Shown: in pieces, positions 11,034 through 22,593 of the stretch
Layout: the number at the start of each line of letters is the position of its first letter
How positions within the stretch are numbered: position 1 is the first letter of the stretch
Origin: Porites lobata
Taxonomy: Eukaryota > Cnidaria > Anthozoa > Scleractinia > Poritidae
NCBI GenBank assembly: GCA_942486035.1
Contig: CALNXK010000033.1
Coordinates: forward strand, 2,815,001-2,879,000
Direction: 5' to 3'
Length of the DNA stretch: 64,000 nt
The notes under the pieces: generated by a model
Told to the model about the DNA's origin: nothing
Database searches by the model: none
What the model saw: the letters and a program-made list of their open reading frames with translations, nothing else
Position numbers and translations under genes: made by a program

Positions 11034-11757
11034 CCTCAGCAAAGTTGCGAAAATTTACAGACGTTTGTACAGTGGAACCCTGCTCTATGGACACCCGCTT
11101 AATACGGACATCATATATAACGGACAGTTATGTTTGTCCCAATGAAATGGTCATATATTTTCTGTAAAATAAACCCGCTTAATATGGACACCAGTTGATA
11201 CAGACAGCGGACATTGTTGTATGTTCCAAGTCACATATTCTCATATATCATCAATCTCGCTTTTTTGGACACTAGTTATCTGCACACTATGTGCACTATC
11301 TAAATTTATGACTGACTATCTTACCAGTGAAAACCTAGCAGAAACAGTGAAAAACCTTTCAAGCATCCTGTCTAAAGTTCAGTCCACCTGGCTGAGTTGG
11401 CAAACTAAAAGCGTCAGTACAAAGTAAAGACATGGATTCCATTGTCATATTTCAAGAAAACTGCTTGAAAGATAGATTTAGTGTGAGACTATGATAAATG
11501 ATCGTGAAAATGTTAAAGTTACAGATAAGAAATTAAACAGCGTTTTCCTGAAAAAATGTCTGCTTTAGTCTTTAGATCGATAAAAGATGAGTCAGTGATG
11601 TTTTTTCAGAGAGACCTCTTAATTCAGACACCTGGATAATACAGACACTATGGCATGTCCCCTCGGTGTCTGTATTAACCGGGTTTCACTGTATGTTGGG
11701 AGCAAGTTTGTGCCCCCCACCATACAAACGTCTGTAAAATTTCACAACTTTGAGAGG
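11034..11757. repeat. Inverted-repeat element split by a later insertion
   Basis: CCTCAGCAAAGTTGCGAAAA with ACAGACGTTTGTA at the left is answered by TACAAACGTCTGT and TTCACAACTTTGAGAGG at the right. The two arms are separated only by the TA-flanked element at 11070-11691, so a short palindrome was the insertion target. Confidence 0.6.
11070..11691. mobile_element. TA-flanked TIR element (pogo-like family)
   Basis: Ends CAGTGGAACCCTGCTC and CCGGGTTTCACTG with TA on both sides. Internal phrases CGCTTAATACGGACA and CTGGATAATACAGACA are degenerate inverted copies. About 620 bp; the 68-codon open frame inside has no recognisable transposase motif. Confidence 0.65.
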
Positions 11758-12696
11758 CTATATCTTAGTTAGTATTCCACAAATCACTTTCAAACAAGGG
11801 TTTTTTTCTAATTATTTTAAGGCGCTCTTTCCAGTGTCATTAATGGATTTTTTCTAACTTATTCGCGTCAAAAGTTGAAAAAAAAAAACGTGGAAAGGTC
11901 TTTTGAACTAAGGAGCACGAGTGCATGAAGGATGTTTGAGGGGGTAAGGAAGGAAGCGCCTACAAGGGCGCTGTTGTTCTCACCATTCCACCCCTGATTA
12001 AATCCACAAATCTGAGAAAATCTGTGAAATGTCTATCTGTCACATAATGTCCGATCAAAACATTCAGTTCCTTCATAGGAAAATCACACATATTATCCCA
12101 TGTATCATATTTCATGTCCCTCTTATATATAAGAAACTTCAATTTTGTCAGTAATCCCTCAGAAATGCAGAAGAAATTGAATTTTTTTGTGTAAATCCTC
12201 TACAAGTTTGACTGATACTTCATTATCCCCCAAGAAAAGCTTGTCTAGCAAAATAAGATAAAGGTCAAGCAATCAATGTCCATTTTTCCCAAATTTTCCC
12301 AAACTGTTCACGTTTTTATCTGCTTTGGGTTAGGACCGTGTCAGGGTGCTATTTGAGAACAGACCATACAGTAAAAACCCGCATATAATACCTAGATTTG
12401 TGATGTGGAATATATTGCTGTATTAAATAATTATCTAGAATACAGTTTAGATGAAAAGACATGATATGGTTTTCATTTAAGTTCATTCTTTGAATCTTAC
12501 TGACTGAAACCAAGACTAAAATTTATTTTTCTGTATTTTCATCTGTACCCTCATTTTTGTAAAATAACATCCTATAGAAAATTTTAGGCTAAAGAGGTTC
12601 TTATGAAAAGAACATTACGTTAGTTTTTTGTTAGATTCAATTTAGGATAAATTTCTGTATGACATTATCATTACGTGTATGGTCATTGTGGTACCA
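11758..12696. other. Spacer, nothing recognised
   Basis: AT-rich DNA without a supportable gene. ATACAGTAAAAACCCGC near 12367 looks like one isolated end of a TA-type element. Confidence 0.4.
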
Positions 12697-13508
12697 GTGT
12701 ATATGTTACAGGTCAAAATTAAATTCAGGTTGAAATTTTTTAACCTAGGTTAACCCATTCGCTCCTGGAGATTTTGCCGAAAAACACGTTTTGAAGCTAG
12801 TCGAGTGGTTTTCTGGTCACTGTCGTGCTATAAAGAGCTAAAACTTACCACAAACCGGTTTACAGGTCCTACACTTTGCGGCCTTCTGATCCAGATGCAA
12901 AATATCAGCTTGCAAAGTTCGGGCATGCGCAGAAAGCAAAATTTCGAGATAGATTTGGGTTTAAAAGTGACACAACAGTCTTGACTTTTACTTTTCGCTT
13001 TCTCTCCTCCCCTCTTTTTTCGCTTTTCTTGCCTCTTTTTTTTATCTCTTGCTGGGCATTTAGTAGGCTTTGTTTGGTGGGAAGAGTTTTTAGGAAAGCT
13101 TTTCGGATCTTAGGATAAGGTGAAAGGAAAGGTAGGTGAGCAATGAAACAAGATTTTCATGGAGATTTTCAGCTCAACGTCACATGGTTTTTTGCCTCTT
13201 TCTCTGGTGTCCTTGACTGAATTGTGCTCACTCGGGTATGGTTTGAAAGATCTCTTCACTCTGCACAAGTTAGCGGACAAAGTTGTCTTTGACCGTTAAA
13301 ACAGATGACGTCACAAAGGGTAGAAAGGACTTGGATTCACACGGGCAGTTACAGGCGGTTACAGGGCGAATGGGTTAATTCTCTATTCCCTTTGTCTCCT
13401 AGCCCGAATAATTCATGAATTAGGGTTAGGAGACACAGGAAATTAAAACTCAACCCTAGGTTTAAAAATTTTAAGCCAAATTGAATTTTGACCTGTACCA
13501 TATACAAC
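12697..13508. repeat. Inverted-repeat element carrying a TTAA insertion
   Basis: TATATGTTACAGGTCAAAATT at the left and AATTTTGACCTGTACCATATA at the right form inverted ends, and the inner ACCTAGGTT and AACCCTAGGTTT blocks pair too. A perfect TTAA-flanked element (12754-13374) interrupts it. A smaller palindrome (GTCTCCTAGCCC...GGGTTAGGAGAC) lies at 13399-13440. It ends about 130 bases before the first exon of the PNP-NLR gene. Confidence 0.6.
12754..13374. mobile_element. piggyBac-like non-autonomous element
   Basis: Begins CCCATTCGC and ends GCGAATGGG, each directly flanked by TTAA (12750-12753 and 13375-13378). TTAA target duplication and CCC/GGG ends are the piggyBac signature. 621 bp and no transposase. 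Confidence 0.7.
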
Positions 13509-13634
13509 TTCAAATTACCCAGTCAGTACACTTATAGCCATTGGCTAACTATTTTTCTTGTGGTTGTGACAAATGTGCTACTAATCATAGTTGCTTTGCT
13601 TCCAGTTTGTGTGAAGCCATTTCAACTTACTGTC

Positions 13635-16600
13635 ATGCAAGCAACAAAGAGGAAGAGGGATGTCATTGAAGACTCAGACAAAGAAGGTAATTTTTGTTAT
13701 GAGAAAATAGGTTCACTTATAGTTGAGAGTTGAAATGTGATCTCTGTACAGTGAGTAATAAGGCTGAAAAAGAAGATCAACTTTAAGGGTACCTTCTTTT
13801 TGGGGGTTGTGGGGGGGGAGGTTGTGTTAGAACTTCAAAGACCCTGGGAGGGGGGGAAACTTTTGGAAATGAATAAATGATTGTCGCAGTGAACGCAATT
13901 TTTGAAATTGCTTAAAGAAGCCTGAAAAAAAATTCAGGACTTCAACGGGGTTTGAACCCGTGACTTCGCGATACCGGTGCGATGCTCTACCAACTGAACT
14001 ATGAAGCCACTGACGTTGGGAGTAGGTCAATTGTGGGTTCATATGTTCCTGTGAAAGAAATGAGTGTTAATGATATATGAAATAAATCATATATGAACTG
14101 CGGAAATGAAATGAAAATCAAGAAATGATCGTCGCAGTGAATGCAATTTATGCAATTGCATAAAGAAGCCTGAAAAAAATTCAGGACTTCAATGGGGTTT
14201 AAACCCGTGACCTCGCGATACCGGTGCGATGCTCTTTTGTTTGGTTAATACATGCAAGGCTGGTGGGTGGTTTACTTGTAACTGCCTTTCAACATGGGCC
14301 TTTGTTAGCTGAACCACTAGCACGACACATTCTTATAACAATATTATTATTAACTCATTTTTAATTGTTTTTTCCTCCACTGATCAGAATCCAAGACATT
14401 AAAATCTTCAGAGGATACAACTAGGAGATCAGAGGGAAGTGATGGTAACACTTCCCGGTTTACCAGTGCTCTCCTGTCTAGTTCAAAGAATACTGCAAGC
14501 AACACAAAGAACCAAAAAACCACATCGAAAAAAAAGAGAAAAAAGAAAAGAAAGGACAGGACTCCAAAAGAGTACTTTAGGGACCCTCCAGAGCTTAATA
14601 AAATTCTCCCATCCTTGCCTGACATTAAGGCAAAAAATAGAAAACATGCTGATCTTCCTGTTGATGTTTTGTTACTGACAGTGAAGAATTGTGAGTTTTT
14701 AGCTTGTTACAGTGAGCTAAGAAACCCCTATCGATGTTATTTTGACGATCTTGGTTATGTGTACTTTTCTGATGTGAGTGAAAGTCAAGAGGAAGTTAAA
14801 GTTGCATTGTTAAGATGTGACAAAACTGGTCCTGGTGGTTCTCTCATCTCTGTAAAGAATGCTGCCACTGTGCTAAGACCTAAAGCAGTTATATCTGTTG
14901 GTGCATGTAGTGGTCTTCATCCTGAGAAATGCAAGTTGGGAGATGTTGTTATTTCTGCCAAATTAACAACATATGCATCCAAAGTGGTGATCAATAATCA
15001 AGAACAGTCGACTGGCATGAGGAGTTATGTGAGCAAACGCTTCCTGAATGTCATTAAGAATTGTGCTGATGGCTGGCAAGCACCATTGAAGAACCTGGCT
15101 GATGCTGAACAAGTTAAAGTTTATACTTCTGCTGAGGTTCTGACTGGACCAGAACAAGTCATTTCTGGGCAGCGGCGTGATCAACTTGCTGAAACCAATC
15201 CTCAGGCAATAGCAATGGAAAATGAAGGAGAAGGTAGGATGACTGATTTTTTGCAGCCAGTCTTTACAAGCAGGTGCACACAGCCAGGTTAAGTTTTGCT
15301 TGAGGTGAAAAGAGACATAACAGCATGCATTATACTTGTACTGGAAAGAAAAAAATTGTTTCCTTTAAAGCATCAAAAGGTCATGAGTTTGGCACTTAAA
15401 ATCATGTCTGTCAGTTTTATTGGGAAATCCTCTTGTTTTTACCAGAGCAATAATTGTCATAATGCCTAAAACATTATGTGGCTAAATGAAATTTAGGCTA
15501 AGTTAAACTCTGGACATTGCTGACCAGTTAAGTCGGTTTTTCAAATAAGATAAAGGAGGGGTGCTCAAATGGCAGTGCAGGGAAAGCTTTTCTGTTGAGG
15601 TCATACAATTACATTCATGTAGCTTATTAACGTTGCTTGTACTTGTCAAATGGTTTGCTCCTTACCCTGCCTTCCTTTTGGTAAGTGCAGTGGAATCCTC
15701 TCAATACTGTCACCAAGGGGTCAAAACAATCTGGCCGTATCAACAGGGTGGCTGTATTACAAGGGCACGGTCAAACTTCATGACTTAAGGACTGTAATGA
15801 CAAACATCATACATTGCTTTTGCACTTCTTGTACTACTGTGTTCTATTTAATAAATAAAAGGAATGTAGATATCACATACCATAATAATTGTTAAATCTA
15901 CTTGAAACTCCGTCAGTACAGAAAACACTGTTAAAAATCGGCTACTATAGCACCACAAATGCATTGTAAGTGACTATAGTCTAAAGACAGTAGAAAAACA
16001 AGCTCAGTTTACTAGGTCAATGAAATTGACATGTCACAGGCATTCTAATTTTTGAAATTTTTGACGCGTGGCCCTATTAATGGGGTGAAGTTGTAAAAGA
16101 TGCTACTGCTTGGGATTTTAAAATGTGGCCATTGGCCACATTTATGGGTGACTGTATTAACAAACGTTTTTCATTAGAAAATGTATGGCTTTTTTGCCAG
16201 GCTAGAAAAAACTGTCCGTAATAACAAGGTGACTTTATTACCAAGGTGGCCATGAGGTGGGGTTCCACTGTATCCAGTAAGTAGGCTCCACTGGTTTGCT
16301 GTGAGATGGTGCCTGGGTGGATGCCACTCACAGGGGGCGCTTTACATTCAACCCAAAATTCCAGAAATTTTGGTTGGTACATCAAATGGAACGGACCATT
16401 TTGGTTTGGTCCAACCGGAATATTTGGGACCAGCTTTGAGGGTGGTCCGCTTTGACCAGTCTGGTCATTTCAGTCAGTCAGACCTAAATGTCCCTTTCCG
16501 TTTGACAAAATTGTTATCCCCAGTACCGCTCTTTTGTATCCTGCTCACAAGAATAATAACCAAACGTATGGTGGCCTGGATCGGGTCTGTGCAACCAGAA

Positions 16601-19600
16601 TGTACCGTTCCATGGAGCACGCGAAATTTCCGAAATTTAAAACTGGAATTTTTGTTGAATGGAAAGCACCCAGGGTTGTCATGGTCATGAGCGTCACTTG
16701 GCCCACAGTTTCCTGGCTCCACAAGCATCGCAGGCATCTCACCCCACACTCATCTTTAAAGATGAATTTAAATTACACTATAATAGACCTTATGCAAAAA
16801 TGGCTTCCGACCAACCCCTCCCAATGTCTGGACAAGTTTCTTATTTTGCTGATGAAGGCACTTTGGTGAAACAGGACGTTTCCCTAAACTCATGTAATGT
16901 TTGCTTTGTTGTTTAACAGGAGTATTTACAGCAGCATTTGATTGTGGAATTGAGTGGTTAATTGTGAAAGGAATAGCTGACTATGCAGATGGTTCTCAGT
17001 TAGCTTCGGAGAGTTGGTCTTCCTGTGCTAGTGTGATGGCAGCATCTCTTGTTGCATACATTTTGAGTGATCCTTGTGTTTTCTATTCATGGCCTCATTA
17101 TCAAGGTAATCATGCTCTCATAAAGTGCTGCTACATCTTGGCATTTGATTTATTGAATCCATTGTTGGGTTCCTTTCATATTACGGTCACAGATAAGCTA
17201 CATGGTACATGCTCTGGGGTGCATACCATCCCAAATTCAGCTGTCCAATACTCACCACTTCTTCAAGTTGTTTAATTTGAGATTAAATGCGATGCAACTC
17301 GTATGAGTTGTAGGAGTTGTCACAAAATTTCTACCACTTGTGTGATTCATTCAAGTAGCTTAGTGAATGCGATATGTTTCTGTAATTAAATATCAAGAAG
17401 CATTAGAAGTGTGCATCTTATTAGGGACCGGTACATTTTGAGAGAATTTGCAATATTTAGATTTCATGATAGTCTCGCATTATACCCGAAATCCTTTATT
17501 AAGCCCCCCTCCCCCTTTTCAGGAGAAGAGAGTTATTAAGCCCCCCTCCCCTCCCCTAATATATTATTCTTCACTAATAAATGATGGACTGTATTAATCA
17601 ATGATGACTGTAAAACTTCGTGTTGACTGATCTGGGGTGGTTTTATACCAACTGCAAGTGCGGATTTGATTCTGATCCTCGGTTGCGTGACCTCCAACCT
17701 TCTTGTACTTAAGCTTTTCCACTTTGTATTCTAGTTCTTTAAGGAGAGCTGATACCATCGTCTTTTTAAATTAATTAAGCCCCCCTGTCCCCTCTCAAAT
17801 ACGCCCCCCATCAGATGAGGTTGTAATAAATAAGCCCACCCGGGGGTAGGCCTTTCTCGATTATGCTAGCATTTTTTTCGGCATTTTTTGGGAAAACGAG
17901 CATTTTTTTTCGTTTTTTCTTGAAAAAGAATTGCTGGCATTTTCTGTCGTTTTTCATGACTGTGATCCAGATTTCAGCACTCAGAAGGATACTTGTTACT
18001 TGTGTGTGTAGATTGTCTGTTTCCGTTACTAACACCCACGGAAAAAAAGGAATGGGTGGTCAGCGGGTAACTCTTTCTCTTACTCAGCCAAGATGGCGTC
18101 GGCTACGAACTTGCAAGAAAGACCAGTTCCACCATCTATAGCAAGAGATCGATCACTACAGTCCACCTCCGGTAAATACAAGCGACGAGGAAACAGCGAC
18201 ACTGTGAAAGTGCCGTTACACGAGCGAGTACGACAGTTTCCTGATGAGAACTACATTGTTAGAGAAGGAAAGCTGTTTTGCAATGCTTGTATACAGATCC
18301 TGCGTTAAGCGCTCGCAACTGCTTACAGTATACTGAAACGTAAACGTTTTATATGAGTTAGAAGTTGAACAGAATTGTGCTAGTCTAAGTTCTGTGTACC
18401 TAGCGCATGGTAGTGCTTCAAATATGACTGTTTAGTGGCTGTTGGCTGGAAAAGTTTTAATTCTGATCCCAAGTTTTATAAACAAACAATTATTAAGTAT
18501 CACCTGTTGTTGCAGGGCTCAAAATAACGGCCGGTCAACGGACAATGTCCGGCCTGATCGTGGACTTGACCGGTCAAACTCTCATCTTGCCGGTCATTTT
18601 GACCGGTCATTTTTGGATGCGAACCTTTTAAAATATTTTCCATACAGTTGACGCTTTAACGCGTTTTGCTCTATAACACTGTTATCATTTCTTTTTTCTT
18701 TGCCTTTTTTCCATGCTTTGCACTAAACTTTTAAAGAAAACGAATGCCGCATTAAATTCCATGTTGTCATGTAATGAAACGCGACAAAGCGAAACAACAA
18801 CAAACAGAGTTGTGGAGTAACGCAACGATGTTGCAGGTCGTACTCCCGCCCGGGGTCGTATTGTACTTTCTGCTTTGCTCTGATTAGTCATGTGACCTTC
18901 TTTGGGAAAACATACACGTTTTATGTTACAAAACTAAAGGATAGCTAACAGTTTTTGTCAATCTAACGTTTCACATCTACTTGTAAGAGGATTGTGAAAA
19001 TCACCTACCTTCGACGGAATTCGGGTTAATCGATCGCAATTCTCCACTATGGCGTCTCCACGTCCTGTACTGTTTCTCCGGGAATAAATTTTAGTGCATC
19101 GAGTAATTATATATAATTTCTTTATGTCGAACATGAATCTCGTTTGCGAACTCGATTGCAAAATTGCCTGATAAAAATTTAAGCTATTAATCGAAAAGGA
19201 ACGTCGCCTATCTAGGCGCTTAAAATCCTCCTTCTTGTAAACAGCTTTATGCAAATTTCTGTAGATGTTTATAATGAGCCCTTTGCGATAAAGTGTTGCT
19301 CGATGTACGACCCAAACGAAAGCTCTGCTGTATATTTATTGATTTCTGATGATAAATACACTGTTTGTGGAATGGATTTCTCGCCAGAATCAACTTCTTT
19401 GCCGTAAATATTCAGTGGAGGAGACTTTCGATCACCTGCCGGGCAACGAAAAAGATCAACTTTCACCGATATGCAGCTATGGGACTTGGAGACTTGAGAC
19501 ACCGCAGTACGATAATACTCAAATTCAAAGTATATATAAATGGACATGAAAATGGGGGAAAACCCCGGAGAGGAACTCAACAACTTGTGAATGAATTTCA

Positions 19601-22593
19601 CCAACTTGCCGCGAAAAACCTGAACGTCAATGCAGTACAACGATCTATTGCCAGCGTAATTTGATATTGCATATAAAGCAAAAAAAAAATTATTGTATTC
19701 ATTATTTGACCGGCCAAAATCCGGGTTTGTCCGGCCAAAAAATATTTGGCCGGTCATCATGACCGGCGACCTACTGTCCGTTATTTTGAGCCCTGTGTTG
19801 ATACGAGCATATAATGTAAGAGTTTGTACGTTTTGTTTTTTGGCTTTATGCGAGAATTTCTAGTAGCATTAAATGCCAGATTTACTAGCATAATCGAGAA
19901 AGGCCTACCCGGGGGGGCTTAATAGAGGATTTACGGTAATGATACTTTGACATTTGACATACATATCCTTGACATCGGTGAAAATGATATCATTCTATTT
20001 GTCATCAATGTATCAATAAAATATCAATTTTGTCATCTAACTAATAAGTGTTTCTTTGGCAGGACCGCAACCGCAAAAGTCAATCACCCACTATGATGAA
20101 AATCGCACTAAACCACCATCTACCGCTCCTTTGAGCCTCGAACACCCGTCAGAACCGCAGCAACAAGAAAATAATGACAATCCAAACAAAAAACAACCAT
20201 CAACCGCTTCATCCAGCAACGCTTCACTTGATTCGTCATTCAACCGCACTCAAGCAAATGAAGAAACATTAGTAGCTCCTTCCATTAAACGAATGAAGAG
20301 ACATGTCCGAGAAGTTACCGAACGACCTTACAAAGATCTTAAATCACCTTTTGATGATCCAGGCGAAGGAAGAGATCTAAAGCTTGACGAAATCTTCACC
20401 AACTTGATTGTCTATAAGGGGAGAGTTAAGTATGACTTTTCTGGAGACAGAGGGGAACAACTTAAAGAGTACCTCAAAGCCAATGAAGAATTGCAACCAA
20501 CACGACCAGGAGATATTTTCGATGTTGAAAAGCAGAAGATTCTTGTTGTGGGTCGTCCTGGAATTGGAAAAACCATGTTTAGCACAAAAATTCTTCGTGA
20601 CTGGGCGTCCGATAATTTGTTGAACGAAACACAAAAATCACAAATAGATTTCGCTTTTCTCATTAAGCTGAGGATGTTTAACTCTACCGAAAAAGAACTC
20701 AATCTTCGCGAGCTTCTGGATCACTCAGAGTATTCAACAGCTCTATCTGAAGATGCCTGGAACTACGTCTGTAACAACCCAGAGCGAGTACTCCTTATTT
20801 TTGATGGATTTGATGAATATTCTAGGAAGACTGAAATCAATAAAGATGACGTCCAGCACAGAAACAATAAAGAAGACAGGATGCCTGTCCATTTCCTGCT
20901 AAAGAAAATAGTATCCGGAAAAATTCTTACCGGTACGACAGTCTTAACGACTACAAGACCCAATGCCGTGTCATGTATCACACAGAGTCTTTACTTCGAC
21001 AAAACAGTTGAAATTCTGGGATTTACAACTGAGCAGGTGGAAGATTATGTGCAAAAGTTCACAGAAGGCGATGGCCAAAAGGCAAACACTATAAAGCAGC
21101 ACATCCTCAATAACTTAAACTTTCTTGCCGTTTGCTACGTTCCCGTGAATTGTTTCATCATTTGTTCCTGCTTGTTTCAACTTCTTTGTAAGTCCGTTAG
21201 CCCTGGCCTACTTCCCACAACGCTAACTGAAATATACTCCATCGCTGTCAAGTACTTTTACTTTCGTCACGGCCTCTCTAAAGAAGTGAACAACGCTGAA
21301 AACAATTTTTTTGCCCCATTTAAGAAACTGTCTTCCTCTGTGCAAGACGAGTTCACTCGCCTTGGAAAAATTGCTTTTGATGGAATTAACGAAGGAAAAC
21401 TGATTTTTGAATCAGCTGAAGTCAACAACCTAGCGAGTAATGGCCTGTTTCACCGTTTACCTGACACTAAAGACAATCCTTTAGCAGAGAGAAGAGAACA
21501 ATACTGTTTTTTACACCTGACGATACAGGAGTTCTTAGCGGCGAAGTATTTGGTGGACACGTACAGATCCGAAGACCTGCAGAAGTTTGTTTCCGATCAC
21601 ATCCAAGATGGCGCGTGGAAGGTTGTGATGCAGTTTGTGGCTGGACTGCTGGCTGAAAAAGAAGGACAATCAACAGATATTTTCAGCGACCTTCTTCCCT
21701 CAGAAACTTTTACTGAAGTAGTTGACATCAAGATGAATGAAGATTCAGAGGAACGAACTGAAACACTGACCTTTTGGCCAGCTTATAAACACAGGTTATT
21801 AGTGGTGACGCTATTCAATTGCATGTATGAGAACAAAGCCTCTGATCGAGAAGTTCAAAAGAAACTGGCGAAAATTGGTTGTAATGGGCTTCAGTTTTTT
21901 GTTTGTAACCTGTCACCTCTCGACTGTTTAGCATTAGTGCATGCACTTAAATCTGTTGAAGGAATTTTGTATTTTGATTTAAGCGAAAACAACCTTCAGT
22001 CGCTAGGATGTATTGAGATTGCGAAGTTGTTACCTGGCAACCAACACAATCAGGGTTTTTGCGAACTAAAAAGATTAAACCTCAGGGCTAACAACATAAC
22101 TGATGAAGGAGTAAAACATTTATCCACAGCACTCACACACACTAACTGCACACTAAACAGCTTAAACCTCGGGGGTAACAACATAACTGATGAAGGAGTA
22201 AAACATTTATCCACAGCACTCACACACACTAACTGCACACTAAACAGCTTAAACCTCGGGGGTAACAACATAACTGATGAAGGAGTAAAACATTTATCCA
22301 CAGCACTCACACACACTAACTGCACACTAAACAGCTTAAACCTCGGGGGTAACAACATAACTGATGAAGGAGTAAAACATTTATCCACAGCACTCACACA
22401 CACTAACTGCACACTAAACAGCTTATACCTCGGGGGTAACAACATAACTGATGAAGGAGTAAAACATTTATCCACAGCACTCACACACACTAACTGCACA
22501 CTAAACAGCTTATACCTCGGGAGTAACAACATAACTGATAAAGGTAAAAATCTCCTAAACTCAATGAACATAAACTGTAAAGTATATATCTAA
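13635..22593 (+). CDS. Nucleoside-phosphorylase-like (PNP/MTAN) domain fused to NACHT-LRR
   Basis: Exons 13635-13686, 14388-15233, 16920-17105 and 20063-22593. All three introns are GT-AG and phase 1, and the join gives 1204 residues to a TAA. Residues 1-103 are Lys/Ser-rich (KRKR, KKKRKKKRK; possible nuclear signal). Residues about 104-360 form a PNP_UDP-type domain: TGPGGS at 164-169, an ISVGACSG strand-turn, the MENEGEG block at 294-300 equivalent to the Met-Glu substrate loop of MTAN, and KGIADYADG at 316-324 with the Asp expected in the active site. NACHT follows with GRPGIGKT at 525-532 and LLIFDGFDEY at 605-614, then helical domains and five 29-residue LRRs plus a cap. Family knowledge: PNP domains cleave or phosphorolyse nucleosides and occur on fungal and bacterial NACHT proteins. 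The first ATG is uncertain; exon 1 may begin further upstream, since an acceptor-like TTCCAG lies at 13601-13606. Confidence 0.85.
13865..14234 (-). repeat. tRNA-Thr-like SINE, tandem copies
   Basis: On the minus strand a tRNA-like head (GTGGCTTCATAGTTCAGTTGG, B box GGTTCAAACCC, anticodon loop reading GGT) is followed by a tail with GCAATTGCATAAA-like and CACTGCGACGA motifs. The unit recurs 248 bp away, but the second head breaks off after the anticodon stem. The stem has a mismatch and the element lies in intron 1 of the PNP-NLR gene, so it is a retroposed repeat, not a working tRNA. Confidence 0.75.
15688..16270. mobile_element. TA-type TIR element in intron 2
   Basis: Left CAGTGGAATCCTCTC and right GGGGTTCCACTG are inverted ends of the same family as 11070-11691; TA follows the right end. 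The inner ACTGTCACCAAGG and CCAAGGTGGCC phrases are related. No coding content. Confidence 0.6.
16333..16672. repeat. Inverted-repeat MITE in intron 2
   Basis: The left arm GGGGGCGCTTTACATTCAAC...CCAGAAATTTTGG pairs with the right arm CCGAAATTT...TTGAATGGAAAGCACCC. Further inside, GGAACGGACC pairs with GTACCGTTCC. The open frames across it are chance frames. Confidence 0.65.
18093..18308 (+). pseudogene. Truncated transposon ORF, zinc-finger-like start
   Basis: A 71-codon frame starting MASATNLQERP and ending near REGKLFCNACIQILR, then a stop. The GKLFCNAC pattern resembles the first half of a BED-type zinc finger at the N-terminus of hAT-like transposases; the second Cys/His pair and the transposase body are missing. 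Probably a remnant belonging to the enclosing TIR element. Confidence 0.45.
18513..19795. mobile_element. hAT-like non-autonomous element
   Basis: Perfect 18-bp inverted ends CAGGGCTCAAAATAACGG and CCGTTATTTTGAGCCCTG. The flanks TGTTGTTG and TGTTGATA resemble an 8-bp duplication (6 of 8). The subterminal regions carry clusters of CCGGTCA and GGCCGG motifs on both sides, as expected for transposase binding. No transposase found. Confidence 0.7.
22090..22560 (+). repeat. Tandem 87-bp LRR-coding repeats (second NLR)
   Basis: Five almost identical 87-bp units plus a cap that starts ITDKG, one unit more than the first NLR. Units two to five share the GGNNITDEG variant, so recent local duplication within this gene is likely. 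Confidence 0.85.

Larger units (their letters stand above)
17825..19925. mobile_element. TIR element in intron 3, interrupted by a hAT-like element
   Basis: GGTAGGCCTTTCTCGATTAT with GCTAG at the left is matched by CTAG with ATAATCGAGAAAGGCCTACC at the right, and both flanks continue in TAAGCCC runs. The interior carries a short BED-type zinc-finger-like coding piece (18093-18308) and is split by the element at 18513-19795. Confidence 0.65.

Noticed and set aside
13930..14010. Functional tRNA-Thr gene
   Set aside because: There is a mismatch at the base of the anticodon loop, and the head belongs to a repeated 248-bp unit whose second copy is broken.
19269..19760. 163-codon minus-strand frame as transposase
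   Set aside because: It lies in the hAT-like element but shows no hAT catalytic or dimerisation motif that I can recognise.
22050..22571. Long antisense open frames over the LRR arrays (also 3108-3542)
   Set aside because: They arise because the 87-bp unit is open on both strands; the protein is only a repeat of the reverse complement and has no promoter or splice logic.
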